DNA of 64,000 bases from Hemicordylus capensis (taxonomy: Eukaryota > Chordata > Lepidosauria > Squamata > Cordylidae): positions 87,417,501-87,481,500 of the forward strand of contig NC_069659.1 in assembly GCF_027244095.1 (NCBI RefSeq). Direction: 5' to 3'. The stretch's first letter is position 1. Each line of letters begins with the position of its first letter. Position numbers and translations under genes: made by a program. Of this stretch, positions 23,099 through 36,109 are shown piece by piece. The notes below the pieces were generated by a model that searched no databases, was not told the DNA's origin, and saw only the letters and a list, made by a program, of their open reading frames with translations.

Positions 23099-23849
23099 AT
23101 AATACTAAACTGAACAGAGTACAACTTGCATAAACTGGTTCTAACTGGAATAGACTCCTGCTCTGGGTCAGGGACTATCTCAAGATGACAACGATAATTA
23201 CACCCACAATCATGCATTTCATGCTAGACTATATACCCTTATAGATTCTCTGATAGATATCTTAACAATGTATTTACACTTAACATTAATCTTAACACTA
23301 AACAATGTATTCATAATGGCTCATGTCTGTCCAAAATCAACAATATTTTGTGCTTAACTGGAAGTTGGCAAGTGGGTACTTCGCATTTTTGGTAGGGTTT
23401 CAGCCTTCCATCAGCAGAGCAATGACTCATCCACACTGTCAAGCTGTTAAGGCAAGAATACATTCAAAAGAAGCTGTTCTTTCTAGCAGAGAAATAGTAG
23501 TTACACCTTAAGGTCACAAAATAATTTTGCATTGATTTAAAATAAGGGGCACGTACTTACCAAAGTTGCTTATAGTATGAACTAAATAATTTGTAGGTCA
23601 TTTTAAAGACAGTAACTCACATACAGTGTTCCCCAGGCATTTTGCACACTGCGGGTGCTCTTGAGTCTTCCAAATGCAAGTCGCACTACAGCACACATTG
23701 CAGAAATAATTGAGGAAATCATTGCACACATTGAGGAAGTTGTACAATTGTACATGGGATGTAATGGCTGTGTGATTATGCAACTTCCACATGCAGTTTC
23801 AGCATGATGCAGTGGCGCCCGCATGTAAAGCACCCATGAGCATGCACAG
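23099..23849. other. Intergenic, no recognised feature
   Basis: AT-rich; 23,640-23,830 may be a worn inverted-repeat element but its ends are not clear. Confidence 0.35.
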
Positions 23850-24415
23850 TATGTGAGCCCTGCTGGATCAGGCCCAAGGTCCATCTAGTCCAGCATCCTG
23901 TTTCAACAGTGGCCCACTAGATGCCACTGGAAGCCTACAGGTAGGAGTTGAGGGCATGCTCTCTCTCTCCTGCCATTACTCCCCTGCAACTGGTACTCAG
24001 AGGCATCCTGCCTTTGAGGCTGGAGGTGGCCTATAGCCCTCCGACTAGTAGCCATTGATAGACCTCTCCTGCATGAAGTTATCCAAACCCCTCTTAAAGC
24101 CATCCAGGTTGTTGGCTTCACTACCACATCTTGTGGCAGAGAATTCCACAAATGGATTATGTGTTGTGTGAAAAAGTACTTCTGTTTGTTGGTCCTAAAT
24201 TTCCTGGCAATCAATTTCATGGGATGACCCCTGGTTCTAGTGTTATGTGAGAGGGAGAGGAATTTCTCTCTGTCCGCTTTCTCCATACCATGCATGATTT
24301 TATAGACCTCTATCAGGTCTCCCTGCAGTCATCTTTTTTTCTAAACTAAAAACCCCTAGGTGTTGTAGCCTTGCCTCATAAGAGAGGTGCTCTAGCCCCC
24401 TGATCATCTTGGTTG
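23850..24415 (-). repeat. CR1 LINE, ORF2 end and 3' UTR
   Basis: Minus-strand frames give TRGHPMKLIARKFRTNKQK and YFFTQHIIHLWNSLPQDVV, the usual C-terminus of CR1 ORF2, preceded by the region read on plus as agagaggtgctctagcccc and ctgatcatcttggttgcc, and followed by the CR1 3' UTR. 5'-truncated. Confidence 0.9.
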
Positions 24416-24510
24416 CCTATTTTGGCATTATATGCATTATTTGGCATTATATACTATTTTGGCATTTGCACTATTTGGCATTATATACTATTTTGGCATT
24501 ATAACGAAAT
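24416..24510. repeat. Short tandem array of ttggcattata units
   Basis: Five or more imperfect units of about 16-27 bases built on tatttggcattatatac. Confidence 0.8.
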
Positions 24511-25289
24511 CAAAGCCAAATGGATGCAAATAACAAAATATAACTATGAATTTATCTTTGTCATCTGTAAGCAATCCGTTCATGTTAAGACTCTCTGACA
24601 ACTGGGCAGTCACGTTTTCCAAGTAAATACCGAAGAAATGCAGCCGTGGCTGAAACAGTGAGAGTTATTGTTCTTCAAGCCTGAACAAAAGATAAACAGT
24701 TTGTAAGTGAAGATTAAAGCAATTCAGTCATTGGCCTCTGCATTCATCTGTCAATTAAGATGCCAGTTCAGATGAGTGTCCTTGTCCACTTGGAAGTAAG
24801 CAACTCGTTTTGCCCAGGCCTCGCCCAGGCTGCAGCAGATGTGACCTATATTTGGTGACACTCCAGTGCAGCAGACAGGAAATTTGGAAGTCGTTCCAAT
24901 AAATGAATAAATGGGGGCAGAGGGTTTATTGAATCAAGCATGGAAATGACTAGTACAATCAAATCATCATCCTCCGATGTCTCAGATAATGTCATTAATA
25001 CGACATTGTCCCTAACTCTTCGGCTTTCAAGGTGGTGCAAGGCTGAATGTGGAAGATACATAACCTCATTATGGAGTCTGAAAGGGAGATGCTGTAATTG
25101 TGAGAAACTGGGCAAAGTTCAGATGAAACTCTTCAGCTTTAGGAACTGCAGCAGTTGGGATTATGATCAGCAATCATGCAATTAAAAATACTGAGCTCTC
25201 CCTTTGTAACAATGAGTTAGACCCACTGAGGCCCTGAAGCTAATGGAACAGGCCACATTGCTAAAGATTAGTATTGAATTGTCTGCAGC

Positions 25290-25700
25290 TTGTCACCCTA
25301 TTCAGACATTATGCCGCATGTGCATTAGGTGATTGTACACATGCACACGTATTTTGTGTGAATGTACCTGCATTCATTTTAGAAGCACATTATGTATGTA
25401 CCTGCATTCATTTTAGAAGCACATTATTAAATAATTTTAAAAGAATCCAGGTACAGGTCCCTCAAATGCATAGTACAGATATAGCTACCATGTGTATGGG
25501 TTTCAACATAACATATGAAGAACTGTACATACTCACAGTTTTCCACGTGTTTACACTGTACATAGACCCTGTGTGTTTTGAATGTAATGTGAGAATAGGG
25601 CTTAAGAGATATTCAAATCATTGTACTGATGGCTTAGACTTGGACATGTTTACACAGGTATCCTGTGATGAAGCCTTTGCTTGTGTTAATCTTTTATTTA
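25290..25700. mobile_element. Worn miniature transposon candidate with 34-bp duplication
   Basis: ttcagacattatgccgcatg at 25,302 resembles the end of the element at 14,770 (ttcagacaataatgcc). gtacctgcattcattttaga units repeat at 25364-25397 and 25398-25427. Similar words in reverse occur near 40,520. The 148-codon open frame across it looks accidental. Confidence 0.4.
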
Positions 25701-25702
25701 TA

Positions 25703-25881
25703 TGGGATATGCCAGCATAGCATAGTGGTTAGAGTGTTGGACTAGGAGCAGGAAGACCTGAGTTCGAATCCCCATTCAGCCATGAAACTCACTGGGTGAC
25801 TCTGGGCCAGTCAGGTAGCTCTCAGCCTAACCTACTTCACAGGGTTGTTGTGAAGATAAAAATGAGCACGTACACCGCTCT
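25703..25881 (+). repeat. Sauria-type SINE, part 1
   Basis: tagtggttagagtgttggac (A box) and gacctgagttcgaatccc (B box), then ctgggtgactctgggccagt, ctcagcctaacctacttcac and agggttgttgtgaagataaa. It is interrupted at accgctct by a hAT element and resumes at 26,932. Confidence 0.93.
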
Positions 25882-26931
25882 CAGAGGCGTATCTAGGGGA
25901 AATAGCACCTAGGGCAAGCACTGAAATTGCGCCCCCTGTCCAAACATCTGACACCCATCTTTCAGATAACTTTACCATAATATCAGCTCAAAAATTCAAG
26001 TCAAGCTCGTTAAGCTTTTAACATTTCAAAACTATTTAGCAGAGGACGTAGCCAGACTAAAAAATGCTGGAAAACTACAAATTTCAGTATGCTGGGGCTC
26101 ATGAAATACCCAAATACTATGTGGAGGTGTACTTGGAAAACTAAACAGAAGTGCCTGTCTAATTCTCTACTATGCATTGTAGCATCACTATTACAGAAGT
26201 TTTAAAAATAAGTGGAGAATTTGACTTTTCCCAGATACTCTGAAAATAATGAAAGGATATGCAGAGTAAACTGTGTCACTGATTGGAATATATTCTAGTC
26301 TTTCAGAAAGACAGTTAAAATGAGAGAAAGAGAGCAAGAAACTCCCAGTGACCTTAATACTAAGGATTTCACACTGATTCAAAGACAAACTCACCGTTAA
26401 TAGCCATATTATTGAGACATCACATTTAACTCACTTATCACAAGAAGCAAAGTAAGAGCAAATGAATACAATCCTAGCTCATAAGCTTCAGCTCAGTGTT
26501 CACAAGCCCTGATTCTCTGTACATAGTGCCAATCTAAATATGTGTACAGTGACATATATTAATTTTTTAAAAAAATTTTAACCGTAGCCCCTTTGGGGAA
26601 CTTCCTAAAGGCCATGTATGGGGGTCTGCAAAGGTCCCCTCTCTCCCCGCTGGCCTCTAGGGCCTCTCAGGGACCATTTGAGCATGTGCGGTGGCCATTC
26701 AAATTTTTTTTAAAAAAATGGCCGCTGAAAACAAAATGGCCACTGCGCATGTTCAAATGGCCTCTGCGAGGCCTGGCATGGCCGAGGGCATCACAGAGGC
26801 CATTTGAGCATGCACGGTGGCCATTTTGTTCTCAGTGGCCATTAAAAAAAATTAATTTTAAAAAATGGCACCCCTCTTCAAGTGGTGCCCAGGGCATGTG
26901 CCCTGCCTGCCCCACCATAGATACGCCCCTG
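25882..26931 (-). mobile_element. 1,050-bp non-autonomous hAT element inside a Sauria SINE
   Basis: Ends cagaggcgtatctagggg and accatagatacgcccctg with exact 8-bp duplication accgctct at 25874-25881 and 26932-26939. The interior matches 18,175-19,166 in the opposite orientation (for example caagtggtgcccagggcatg against cgtgccccgggcgccacttg). Confidence 0.95.
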
Positions 26932-26990
26932 ACCGCTCTGAGCAACTTGGAGGAAGAGCGGGATATAAATGTAAAATAAATAAAAAAAAT
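26932..26990 (+). repeat. Sauria-type SINE, part 2 (tail)
   Basis: accgctctgagcaacttgga then ggaagagcgggatataaatg and an AT-rich tail complete the SINE begun at 25,703. Confidence 0.9.
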
Positions 26991-27899
26991 TAAAAAATCA
27001 AATTCTGAAGTAAGTTGAAAGAAGGGAAAAGAGCCCCTGCTTAATTATGGAATCTTGATTCTCATCAAAGATAAATATGTTCATTTCAGAGGCTGATGGC
27101 TCCAGTTCAATGTGCATTTTTTCCTCCCATATCATGCATCTGTATGTCAAAGTGGCTCAATGTAAACATGACTAATTTTTAATTGAATATTTGTTTACAA
27201 ACATCTTGCAGCATCCTGTCTCACTGTAACAATGGATTCCATTTCTAAATGTATGCCCCTTACTTCTGAGCTCTTATTTCAGCTTTGAGGTCTAATGGCA
27301 TGCATATTATATATTTGTTCTGACAGTAAAGTAGTAACTCTTTTGAAAAGGCTATATATTATCTGCTTCAAAAGCAGTTCATTGTTGTCTGATCAAAAAG
27401 GTCAGGTCAGGCAGTTGAAACCATGAATGTCTTTTCTGATGAATCCAGAACTCTTTACCATACCGCAGTGCATTGGTGGCTTCTTACAATGAACCCACTT
27501 CACTTAGAAATCATAGTTTCTAAACTTGAGCATAACAACTCTAAGTCAGAAGCTCAACATATCTATTGATCACAGTATCATGCTATTAATATTTTTTAAA
27601 GGAACTGTTGTGGTGGGAGGAGGAGCAACTTAACTCTTTTCTCTCCTGCCATTTGTTTACCCTCATTGCTTTCTCCAAGCTGCTTTTCTCCCGCGGAGAA
27701 AAAGATACAGTGAACCCATATCCTTTTCTGCAGGGATGAAAACACAGGGGCTGCTGGTGGTGGTGGTGGGGGGGGTTTAAACAAAAAATGATTTAGACAA
27801 AAAGGATTAAAAAGGCCCTCCCTGATGCTCATCTGCTTGCAGCTGTAGGCACCAGGCTAAAACAAATCAAAACCCCATTGGGAAATGGTGTGCTGTTTT
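26991..27899. other. Intergenic, no recognised feature
   Basis: A (GGT)n-rich patch near 27,757-27,775; otherwise nothing recognised. Confidence 0.35.
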
Positions 27900-28150
27900 A
27901 TATTTTGTTGCAATTATTTGATTACTATTTAATTATTTACAAATTTATATTCTGCCTTTCACCAACAGGCCCCCAGGTGGTGAACAACATGAAGAGAATA
28001 CAAAGCTATTCAAACAGTCGCTAAACAAAACTTAATTAAAGCACAATTACTCATTTGCCTGTCTCCAACGACGGAATATAACTGCAAATAAAAAAGACAG
28101 CAGTAGTTAAACGACATAGATCTAGATTAGATGGATTTTCAGTACTCTCT
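27900..28150 (-). repeat. L2-like LINE 3' end
   Basis: tatattctgcctttcacca and cccccaggtggtgaacaac resemble the hairpin 3' end of this group on the minus strand; worn. Confidence 0.5.
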
Positions 28151-29094
28151 TGAAGAACAGGAGGGAAAGAATGGCCCAGACCTCCTCTGAGAGACTTCCA
28201 AAGCTTTTTCAACAAGTTGTTATTTTGTCATATTCCAGGGGAGATGAAGAGTCCAATTTGGCAACAGAAAGGCAGGGGAGAAACATTTGTACCTAGTTTG
28301 GACCCAAGAAGCGGGTTTCTTCTTTAATTTAACTTCTAGAAAATATTGTTGGAACCTGCATTTTGCAAACATTTCTGCATTCCTGTCTCTTGGCTAATTT
28401 TGATAGACATTGAGGGAAGGATTCATTTAGATTCTTCAAACCAGCTAATTATAGCATTTTGTACACTGTTCAGTAAATCACTCAGAGAAAGACAATTAAG
28501 ATATAGCATTGATTAATGGAACAAAGTGGACATTTGCATGTCCCTTCTCCTCCTCTTTCATTAGGGTAAAAGATGCAACATTTACTTAAAAGTCTCCCTG
28601 TATATTTGGCTCATGCGTTCATTCTAGCATAGATCTTTCTATCTACAGAAGCATACTCTCTATTTCCTAACCTCTGTCAGTGGTGAAGCATGATCGTGCC
28701 AATGAGTTTGTCAAAAAGAGCACAAAATGTCTTGGGTGGGGGGGAGTTAGCATTGTAATTATCAGTAATGAGTGATATGACATGCACTGACTTCTCTTTC
28801 GGTTAGTTCTTGCAGCTAAATGTTTTAGAAATAATGGGTTTAAAGGAAATGATCGTTTTAGTCACAGTCAATTGTTATCCTGTGAATTGTTGAGTATCTT
28901 TAAGTCACTGACGAGGAACACAATGCTCTTTTGTAAAAGTGCATTTCAAGAATCTCAAGTTCCATTTTGTAACTTGTTTATGCAAGTAAAGGTTTTGACA
29001 TATAGAGGCATGGATTCAAAAATCCAATGGTCTTGCTAAAGTCTGCTGACTCTTCTTCTGATAAAAGGAAGATTCAAGAAAACGAATCATAGTT
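28151..29094. other. Intergenic, no recognised feature
   Basis: AT-rich, no gene or transposon recognised. Confidence 0.35.
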
Positions 29095-29342
29095 TAGTGG
29101 TATCCACCACCTTAAGTGGTGCAGCAGGGAAATGCTTGACTAACAAGCAGAAGGTTGCCAGTTCGAATCCCCACTGGTACTATATTGGGCAGCAGCAATA
29201 CAGGAAGGTGCTGAAAGGCATCATCTCATATTGCACGGGAGGAGGCAATGATAAACCCCTCCTGTATTCTACCAAAAGAAAACCACAGGGCTCTTTGGGT
29301 GCCAGGAGTCGAAATAGACTTGACAGCACACTTTACTTTACT
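29095..29342 (+). repeat. tRNA-derived SINE, CTTTAC-tailed family
   Basis: aagtggtgcagcagggaaat and aggttgccagttcgaatccc form the pol III boxes. The body has ttgcacgggaggaggcaatg and gaaaaccacagggctctttg, ending gtcgaaatagacttgacagc and a ctttactttac tail. Confidence 0.92.
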
Positions 29343-29344
29343 TT

Positions 29345-29430
29345 GATTTATTTATTTACTTAAAATATTTCTATACTGCCCCAAACTTGCATCTCTGGGT
29401 GGTTTACAATTAAAATTAAAATTAGTGGTA
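29345..29430 (-). repeat. LINE 3' tail fragment
   Basis: ctatactgccccaaacttgc and ctctgggtggtttacaatt, as at 843-1030. Confidence 0.6.
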
Positions 29431-29504
29431 TTCACTGGACAACAGTGTAGGCTTTGGATATAAAAGATCCAGATTTCAGCTCCATTTTAAACCAGGAAAT
29501 GTAT

Positions 29505-29735
29505 TATTTATTATTATTATTTACATGTTATATCCCACTCTTCCTCCAAGGAGCCCAGAGCAGTGTACTACATACTTAAGTTTCTCCTCACAACAACCCT
29601 GTGAAGTAGGTTAGGCTGAGAGAGAAGTGACTGGCCCAGAGTCATCCAGCAAGTATCATGGCTGAAAGGGGATTTGAACTTGGGTTGTCTCTCCGGTCTT
29701 AGTCCAGCACTCTAACCACTACAGCACACTGGTTT
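29505..29735 (-). repeat. Sauria-type SINE
   Basis: Nearly full length on the minus strand: head ccagtgtgctgtagtggtta, body and tail ctccttggaggaagagtggg with an (AAT)n-like end at 29,505-29,520. Confidence 0.92.
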
Positions 29736-29739
29736 AGTT

Positions 29740-30437
29740 GATTCTGCTCAGCCTTATTTCCGCTGTAGTGTCATTATGATAAAATTATACAAGGATACAT
29801 TGTATTTTGGACCAGAGTTTTCACCTACTTAGGCTTTGTTTTTGTATACCATCTCTTTAAGAAACCTAAATAGGCAAATACTCTGCCTATTTAGGCAGCT
29901 ATTGGGTAATAGCTGCATGTTATCAAAGCAAGAGAGCTGTGAGAAAAGAAATAATAACTTCTCTCTTCCACAAGAGTTGGCGCTTCTTTCTTTCTTTCCA
30001 TATATTATCCACACTTGGCTCCCATTAATCATATACAGGCCCCTGTCTAGTTTAGGGTGGTTTGTTTGGTTTTCAGTTACGATTTCAGATAAAGTGCCTT
30101 CTGCCCAAGGTTGCCAACTGTCCATCATGGACAGTCAATGAGCTACAATTGAGCATTTCTGCAAGGTTCATAAAAACAGTTCGATAACCATAAAACCACT
30201 AAGAAATTTCTGTGGAAACATTTATACAAACTGCAAACTCAAGACACTAATGTATTTTGCATTACTTACATTGTGCTTAATTTTGCACAATTAAGGAACT
30301 GTGTTCTTTATGTTGAATTTGTGAAACACGATGAGCCTCAAGTATATAAATTGATTGACTTTTACTTCTTTATTTTAATCATTCTAGAAAAAGTTGCATT
30401 ACGTCAGCAGTGATTTCAGCAATCACTGTGAAGCAAA

Positions 30438-30439
<2 letters not shown>
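29740..30439. other. Intergenic, no recognised feature
   Basis: Two overlapping frames of about 100 codons on opposite strands at 29,829-30,141 are not backed by splice sites or motifs. Confidence 0.35.
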
Positions 30440-30468
<29 letters not shown>

Positions 30469-30712
30469 TTCTATACCGCCCTTCCAAAAATGGCACAGTC
30501 AGGGCGGTTTACACAGAGAAATAAATTAATAAGATGGACCCCTGTCCCCAACTGGGCTTACAATCTAAAATAAATGTAAGATACACACCAGCAACAGTCA
30601 CTGGAAGTACTGTGCTGGGGGTGAATAGGGCCAGTTACTCTCCCCCTGCTAAATAAAGAGAATCACCACGTTAAAAGGTGCCTCTTTGCCAAGTTAGCAA
30701 GATGTGGCTATT
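30440..30712 (-). repeat. L2-like 3'-end repeat
   Basis: (GATT)n at 30,440-30,464 then gatttctataccgcccttcc, agggcggtttacacagag, acccctgtccccaactgggc, gggtgaatagggccagttac and ggtgcctctttgccaag: a clean minus-strand member. A short SINE tail (cagtatatggcagcttccta) follows at about 30,750. Confidence 0.82.
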
Positions 30713-30789
30713 GCAATGTATGGTCACAAACTGGTCAGTATCTAAGGCCAGTATATGGCAGCTTCCTATGTTCCAATGGCCAGCCTTTG

Positions 30790-32804
30790 TGTGAGTCAAC
30801 CAGGCTGACAAAAGGATCACCATCTTTGCCAGTTAACAAGACCTATTCTAATTCCTAGTGAAGCTAGCCGTGCTCTGCACTGAGAATTTGAGATACTCCC
30901 TTGGAAATCCAATGGAACAGTACCTTGGAGAGTAGATGCTATCCTGAACAAACATACTGTGTCCTTATTCGGTCAACTGAATTAAATGTCTATTTCTTCA
31001 CTGCATGTCCTCAACACAGTGTCACTACTATTCACATGTCTCACGACTTTCAGGAGAATTTATCAACAGCTGATTTAAGAGAAACATTTTCGTTCCATGC
31101 TGATGCTGATATGATGTGAAAGGACAAGGAATAAAACCTGAGGGGAGAAAAATGAGGACTATGTGGCAGCAATTGCAAAGTACTATACAGAAAAAAATAT
31201 TTTATAGTTATATGTACATACACACAGCATGTACATAGTTAATTAAAAAACCTATAAATGAACTCACCTGATTCCTTATACAGGAGTGTCATAGAACTGA
31301 CACCAACAGGAGTTTTCTGCCCATGGCCAAATGCATGTGGATGGAGGGAATGCAGCAATGAGGACAAAGAGTTAAAGCCTCCTTCTCCCTACACCATATT
31401 TGAATTGGCTCCCCATGGCTGCTATTTAGCAAATCAAAGTTAGGCATAACAGGGCCAATGTTGGGTTTATTGCAAGTTGCTTTCCTGTAACAGATTTATG
31501 CAAGTGGACACAGATTTGGGAGGGAAGAGAGAGGCATGAAAATTGTTCCCCCTTCCCCCTCCATGCCCATGCAAAGAAGCCTTCAGTATAAAGGCTTCGT
31601 CTGGTCCCGCAGCCCTCCTTCCCCTGCCAGAGGGCTAGATGCTATAGAAAACAAGTAAATACACAAACACTTTGGTATATTGCACATGCAAATGGATGCA
31701 TTAGTATATGCTTTTGTTCCCGTGCATTTACTGAGAAACCAAATCCATATCAGAATGTTTGTGCACAGGCACAAGACACTGGGGTTTCCACTTCTGTTTT
31801 TACAATCCAAATATACCTTTCTGCCTGTATTAAAAAATGTAACATGAGAGGAGTACTCTTTTGCTTCCAGTGTGGACTCAGACAAGGTAGCAAGCAAAGA
31901 CCTCTTCATATTTCTGAATGTTTGCAGGTTATGGATGAAAATGTGTGAATGTGCATTTGGGCAAGCCTGTGCACTGGTGTGGAATTTAGAAAAAGGAAAG
32001 GTCATTTTATTTCAAGCAGCTGGGGGTGATATAAAGCAAGACAAATAACAGGAACCTCTATTCAACCCTAATGGACAAATGGGGTCAGGAAACTCCACAA
32101 AACCCTTCAGTTCACACAGTATCACCAAATGCATATCCCTTCACCCCATCTGCTTGTCAGGGATATCTAACTTTTTCCAGATGAGCGCTATTTATTTAGC
32201 TTATTGACTAAACCAGCTGGTCCAGCTTATAGATATGAACCTTTAAAGTTGGTGGGAAATTTCCCCCCTCTTTGCAGAGAACATAAAACACTCTTTGTGA
32301 ACAGGGCTAACTTGCATTACACTGGAATTATGCAATCACAAAAAATGAGCATCTGAAGAGGAAATGAAAGCGAGCTTTGCTTGAAAGGGATTTCTTTTAG
32401 GTACTTTATTGTAAAGCCAGTCTTTATTTTTTCCCCTGACAGTGTTGAGGAGGGGGGGGAAAGCAGATAATACATAGAATATTATCAGTGAACTGGTTTT
32501 ATTCATTAAAACAACTTTGCTGAAAAGTCTACCCACGTAGAGCTATTCATATTCCATGTAGAAGGAACTTCCTGAAGTTCTCAGCACATATCCAAGAGCA
32601 ACTCTAGAATAACTAGTTTAGGAGAGCAGAGGGGTGGCAAAGAACAGGATTAGGGGAGTGAGGATTTTTGCTGTACATTTAATACCTACAGAGGTAATTA
32701 AAGTTGTTGGTTTATTTACTTTCTTAATGAAGCTTGTTTGATATTTTCAAACTTATAGTGAAAATGGACCAGATGCCACATAGAAAATACTGAGGATATT
32801 CACA
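30790..32804. other. Intergenic, mostly unexplained
   Basis: 31,600-32,000 has several inverted short words (for example tgcacatgcaaatgg, tgaatgtgcatttg) suggesting a worn miniature element; no gene seen. Confidence 0.35.
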
Positions 32805-33120
32805 TGACTGGGCAGGGGTGGGGGTAAGGTTGCAGTTCACTTACCTCCCCCCCCCGCCCCCGATGATTATTTTAGAAGTCTTTGGCATGCTGGCACACAC
32901 CTGGACAATCCACACTGCTCTGTTGCAGTGTGGATTATTCGAGACCTGGACTCATCCCAGCCTCCAGGTATCCCACACTCCGGGTATCCCACATGATCCC
33001 AACAGCCAGGTTAAGGGCGTGCTTTCACCCTTAACCTCGGCTAAAAGTCGGGCTTGAATGCAAGGTTAGGTGGGCAGGCAGCACCAGGATCTGTACCCTA
33101 ACCCTAACCTTGAAGGGCTC
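32805..33120. mobile_element. GC-richer miniature transposon candidate
   Basis: Contains hairpins (cacactgctctgttgcagtgtg in two halves; cccttaacctcggc with gccaggttaaggg) and ends near ctaaccctaaccttgaaggg. Boundaries and superfamily not resolved. Confidence 0.4.
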
Positions 33121-36109
33121 TTCAGATGGTAATATATTCCAACCAGAGCAAATTACAACAATAAATAAAATGAGAATCCACACAGCATACAAGGAAGAAA
33201 CGTAATATTCTTAGCGCTATCTGCTGGCAGTCTTTAGCATTTTGCAAATAAACTGGTTTCCCCCCCAAGTTAGAATAAAAGGAGTTTGAAAAGACACAGT
33301 TTATTCAGAAACTGCTGCAGACTGAAGCTGATGGGATAGCACAAAGAATATTACATGACATCCTTGAATTGACATCCATTGAATTACATGACATCCATTT
33401 TATTTATTGTTGTAATTTTTGCTGAAGTTGGAACATATCACCCTCTGGAAGAGCCTAAGATAATGGTTCAGAGAGTTTCTGATAAAAAATGACACAGCCT
33501 TAGCCATAATAGCTGTAAAGCTGGTAGGGAATTGGGTTAACTCAAACTCAAAGCCAAAGATATAATAGCAATTTGTTAGTTTAAAAATAGTGGTTACATT
33601 TATCCCAGCAAGGGTGGCTAGTGACCCTGAAAGAAATGGCTCTGTGTTCCACAGGATTACTGCATAGGTCATTTTGGACTGATCTAAACCTTCAGAGAGG
33701 ATTTGGGTTCCTTTCATATGGACTGTAGTAACTTTGAAGTTAAGCAACACAAGTGATTAGTCTGGAATGTTGATTGAAGGTTCTTCGTGACTCTGCTTAC
33801 TCAGTCTTCACAATTGCCCAAAGATCTACTAAATATTTGAATAATAGGAGTAATCAGAATTCAGCACCAGATTTTAAAAAGTGACTTTTAGGCCCTGGAA
33901 TTTAGCAACTTCATTATAAAACGGGATTTATTTAGACAGAGAGACCAAGTTGTACATATCCAGGAGTTGTACACCTCCTTTAAAAGGATGGATTTTCAAA
34001 ATGTACTAAAAAAAGCTAAATAATTCAAGAGTGAATAGTTCTTTTTTGACTTACAGTTTAAAAGATTAATGCTTCTTATTTATGCTGCTCTCGGGTGGGG
34101 TGGAAGAGTGGTGAACTACATTACAGACACCTTAAAAAGGCATTTTTAAAACCCAAACATTTTAGGGAGCGGTTAAAGGGTAGCATAAGAATGAACCTAA
34201 AGCTCCAAAGTGCCTGCACACTGCTCACAGCTGCAATGAATACCTTTGAAGTTTGTATGAAACATGAAAATGCAAACATGTGCATGTATTATACATAATG
34301 CAAAAAGAAAAGTAGTACTTATCATATTTCCATGTGTGTCTATCTATCTATTACACATAGACACAAATGCAACCGGTGCCTCTTTCCCCAGAATGGGGAT
34401 ATAGTGATAGGGAAGGTGTACCTATTGAGCTTCTGCCTACCAAGCAGCTGCTAAGCAGATCCTTTAATAGGAAGGGGGGGGGGATGACAGTCCTGTTGAT
34501 GCCTGTGTTATATAATCATATTATATCAGTAGCAACAGAGATGCCAGTACAAATATTAATATTGGTGGACTGGTGAGGAAATGCCTTAGTTGGTTATAAA
34601 TGCATTCATTCAGAAAATTACTTAAGAACTACCACCCAGACATTCATGAGAATTAATCCAACAGCCCATACTGTGGTGCTGTTAATCTTGGGCTCAATTT
34701 TTGAAACAACAGGACTGATTCCTTTAGCAAGTACCTTTATAAAATCCACTTAATTATAATTAATTATAAAAATGAAAATAAATTAATTAATAATGGAGCC
34801 TGTAAAAGACCTACTAAGGCCACAGGGAACTCTACAGTAGTGGTTGGTAAATTGCATCCACTATTCTAATCCTTTGTTGAACATTTGAAACATCTTTTAT
34901 TTACTACTAGAGCTCCCAATCCAGTTCAGTATAGACTTGAAGCCCCTGTGAGTGGGCAAACTCCACGTGTGCATCAAGTTCCCATGGACATTGCTGGACA
35001 GGACTGCATACCTTCAGAGGAATCTTCAAAAGAGCACCTTTCTCTATTACAAAAGCCCAGAGTTATCAAATGAAAATTACTGGAGATTTCTTTGTGCTTC
35101 TGGCCTCACAAAAGCAAATGAAGCTGTTTCTGGATTGTACCACTTGCTTCTGGATTGTACCAGTTCAAGTGCAGGGGACTTCTATATACAAGTAGTCACA
35201 ACTTTAAAAAAAAAACACCCTCCAGATACAGAAAACCGGCATGCCAGTGATAAGGTTGTGCTAGAATCTTTCGCCTGACATATCAGTTTCTACCGTGTGT
35301 GTGTGTGACACAGCAATTCAAAAAGCAAACCACCTGCAATATGAAACTGGGAGTACAATGAGAAGCCGTTTGTTCACCTCTTCATCTGCTGCTTGGACAT
35401 ATTAGGGCTCAATCACAATATTATTAGACATTGCAAAGAGCCTAGTTACAAAAAACGGGAAACAAATACAAATTTTCACTAAACTGAAATGGAAATTTTT
35501 CATTAAAAGTTTCAAACTGAGATTTGAAACTTTGCTAGAACAGTTCTAACAAAAATTTAAAAACCTTTCAGTTGGGATTTGGCTGCAAGTTTCAACAACG
35601 AATCCTCATGATTTAAAAACAGTTAAAAGGTGTAATCTAAAACAATGAAGGAATACAGTCTGAAGGCAGAATAGAAAGGTTAGAGGGAGGAATACACCAT
35701 CTTGTGGTAGAACTCAGAACAAACATACAAGAATGCTCAAAGATGAAACTGGTATTTTAAGGGACACATCAATGTTTGTGGTAAAATATTTGTTTCCCTT
35801 CGGACTGTAGACTGCACTGAGGGCATTTGTCAGTTGGGCAGTATTGAAGTCTAATCATTAATCTGATCTATTCCCACCCAAATCAATCACAATAAGGTCA
35901 CTTTTTCACTTCCTGCATCCAAGATGACATTCAAGTGTTGAGTGCTCTTGTGAATGGAGTTCAACTCTCAGTGGTGTCCCTCACCATATTCTGAGTGAGC
36001 CTTACTACAAAAAATTTCCAGGGTCATGATGATAGGGGATCTAACTATTGTAGCTGACATCCTGACTAGTGACACGTGCAAAAGCAGGAACTGGGGGATG
36101 TGCCAGGAG
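33121..36109. other. Intergenic, AT-rich
   Basis: No supported gene. A short 21-base duplication (gcttctggattgtacca) near 35,120-35,165; otherwise unremarkable. Confidence 0.35.

Noticed and set aside
25274-25720. 148-codon plus-strand frame rich in Cys and His
   Set aside because: Spans a worn miniature element with a 34-bp duplication and runs to the start of a SINE; no family recognised.
29097-29363. tRNA gene suggested by good A and B boxes
   Set aside because: The boxes belong to a SINE head; no acceptor stem pairing and the body and tail follow.
33095-33115. Interstitial telomere repeat (ccctaaccctaacc)
   Set aside because: Only about two units; too short to distinguish from chance or a transposon end.
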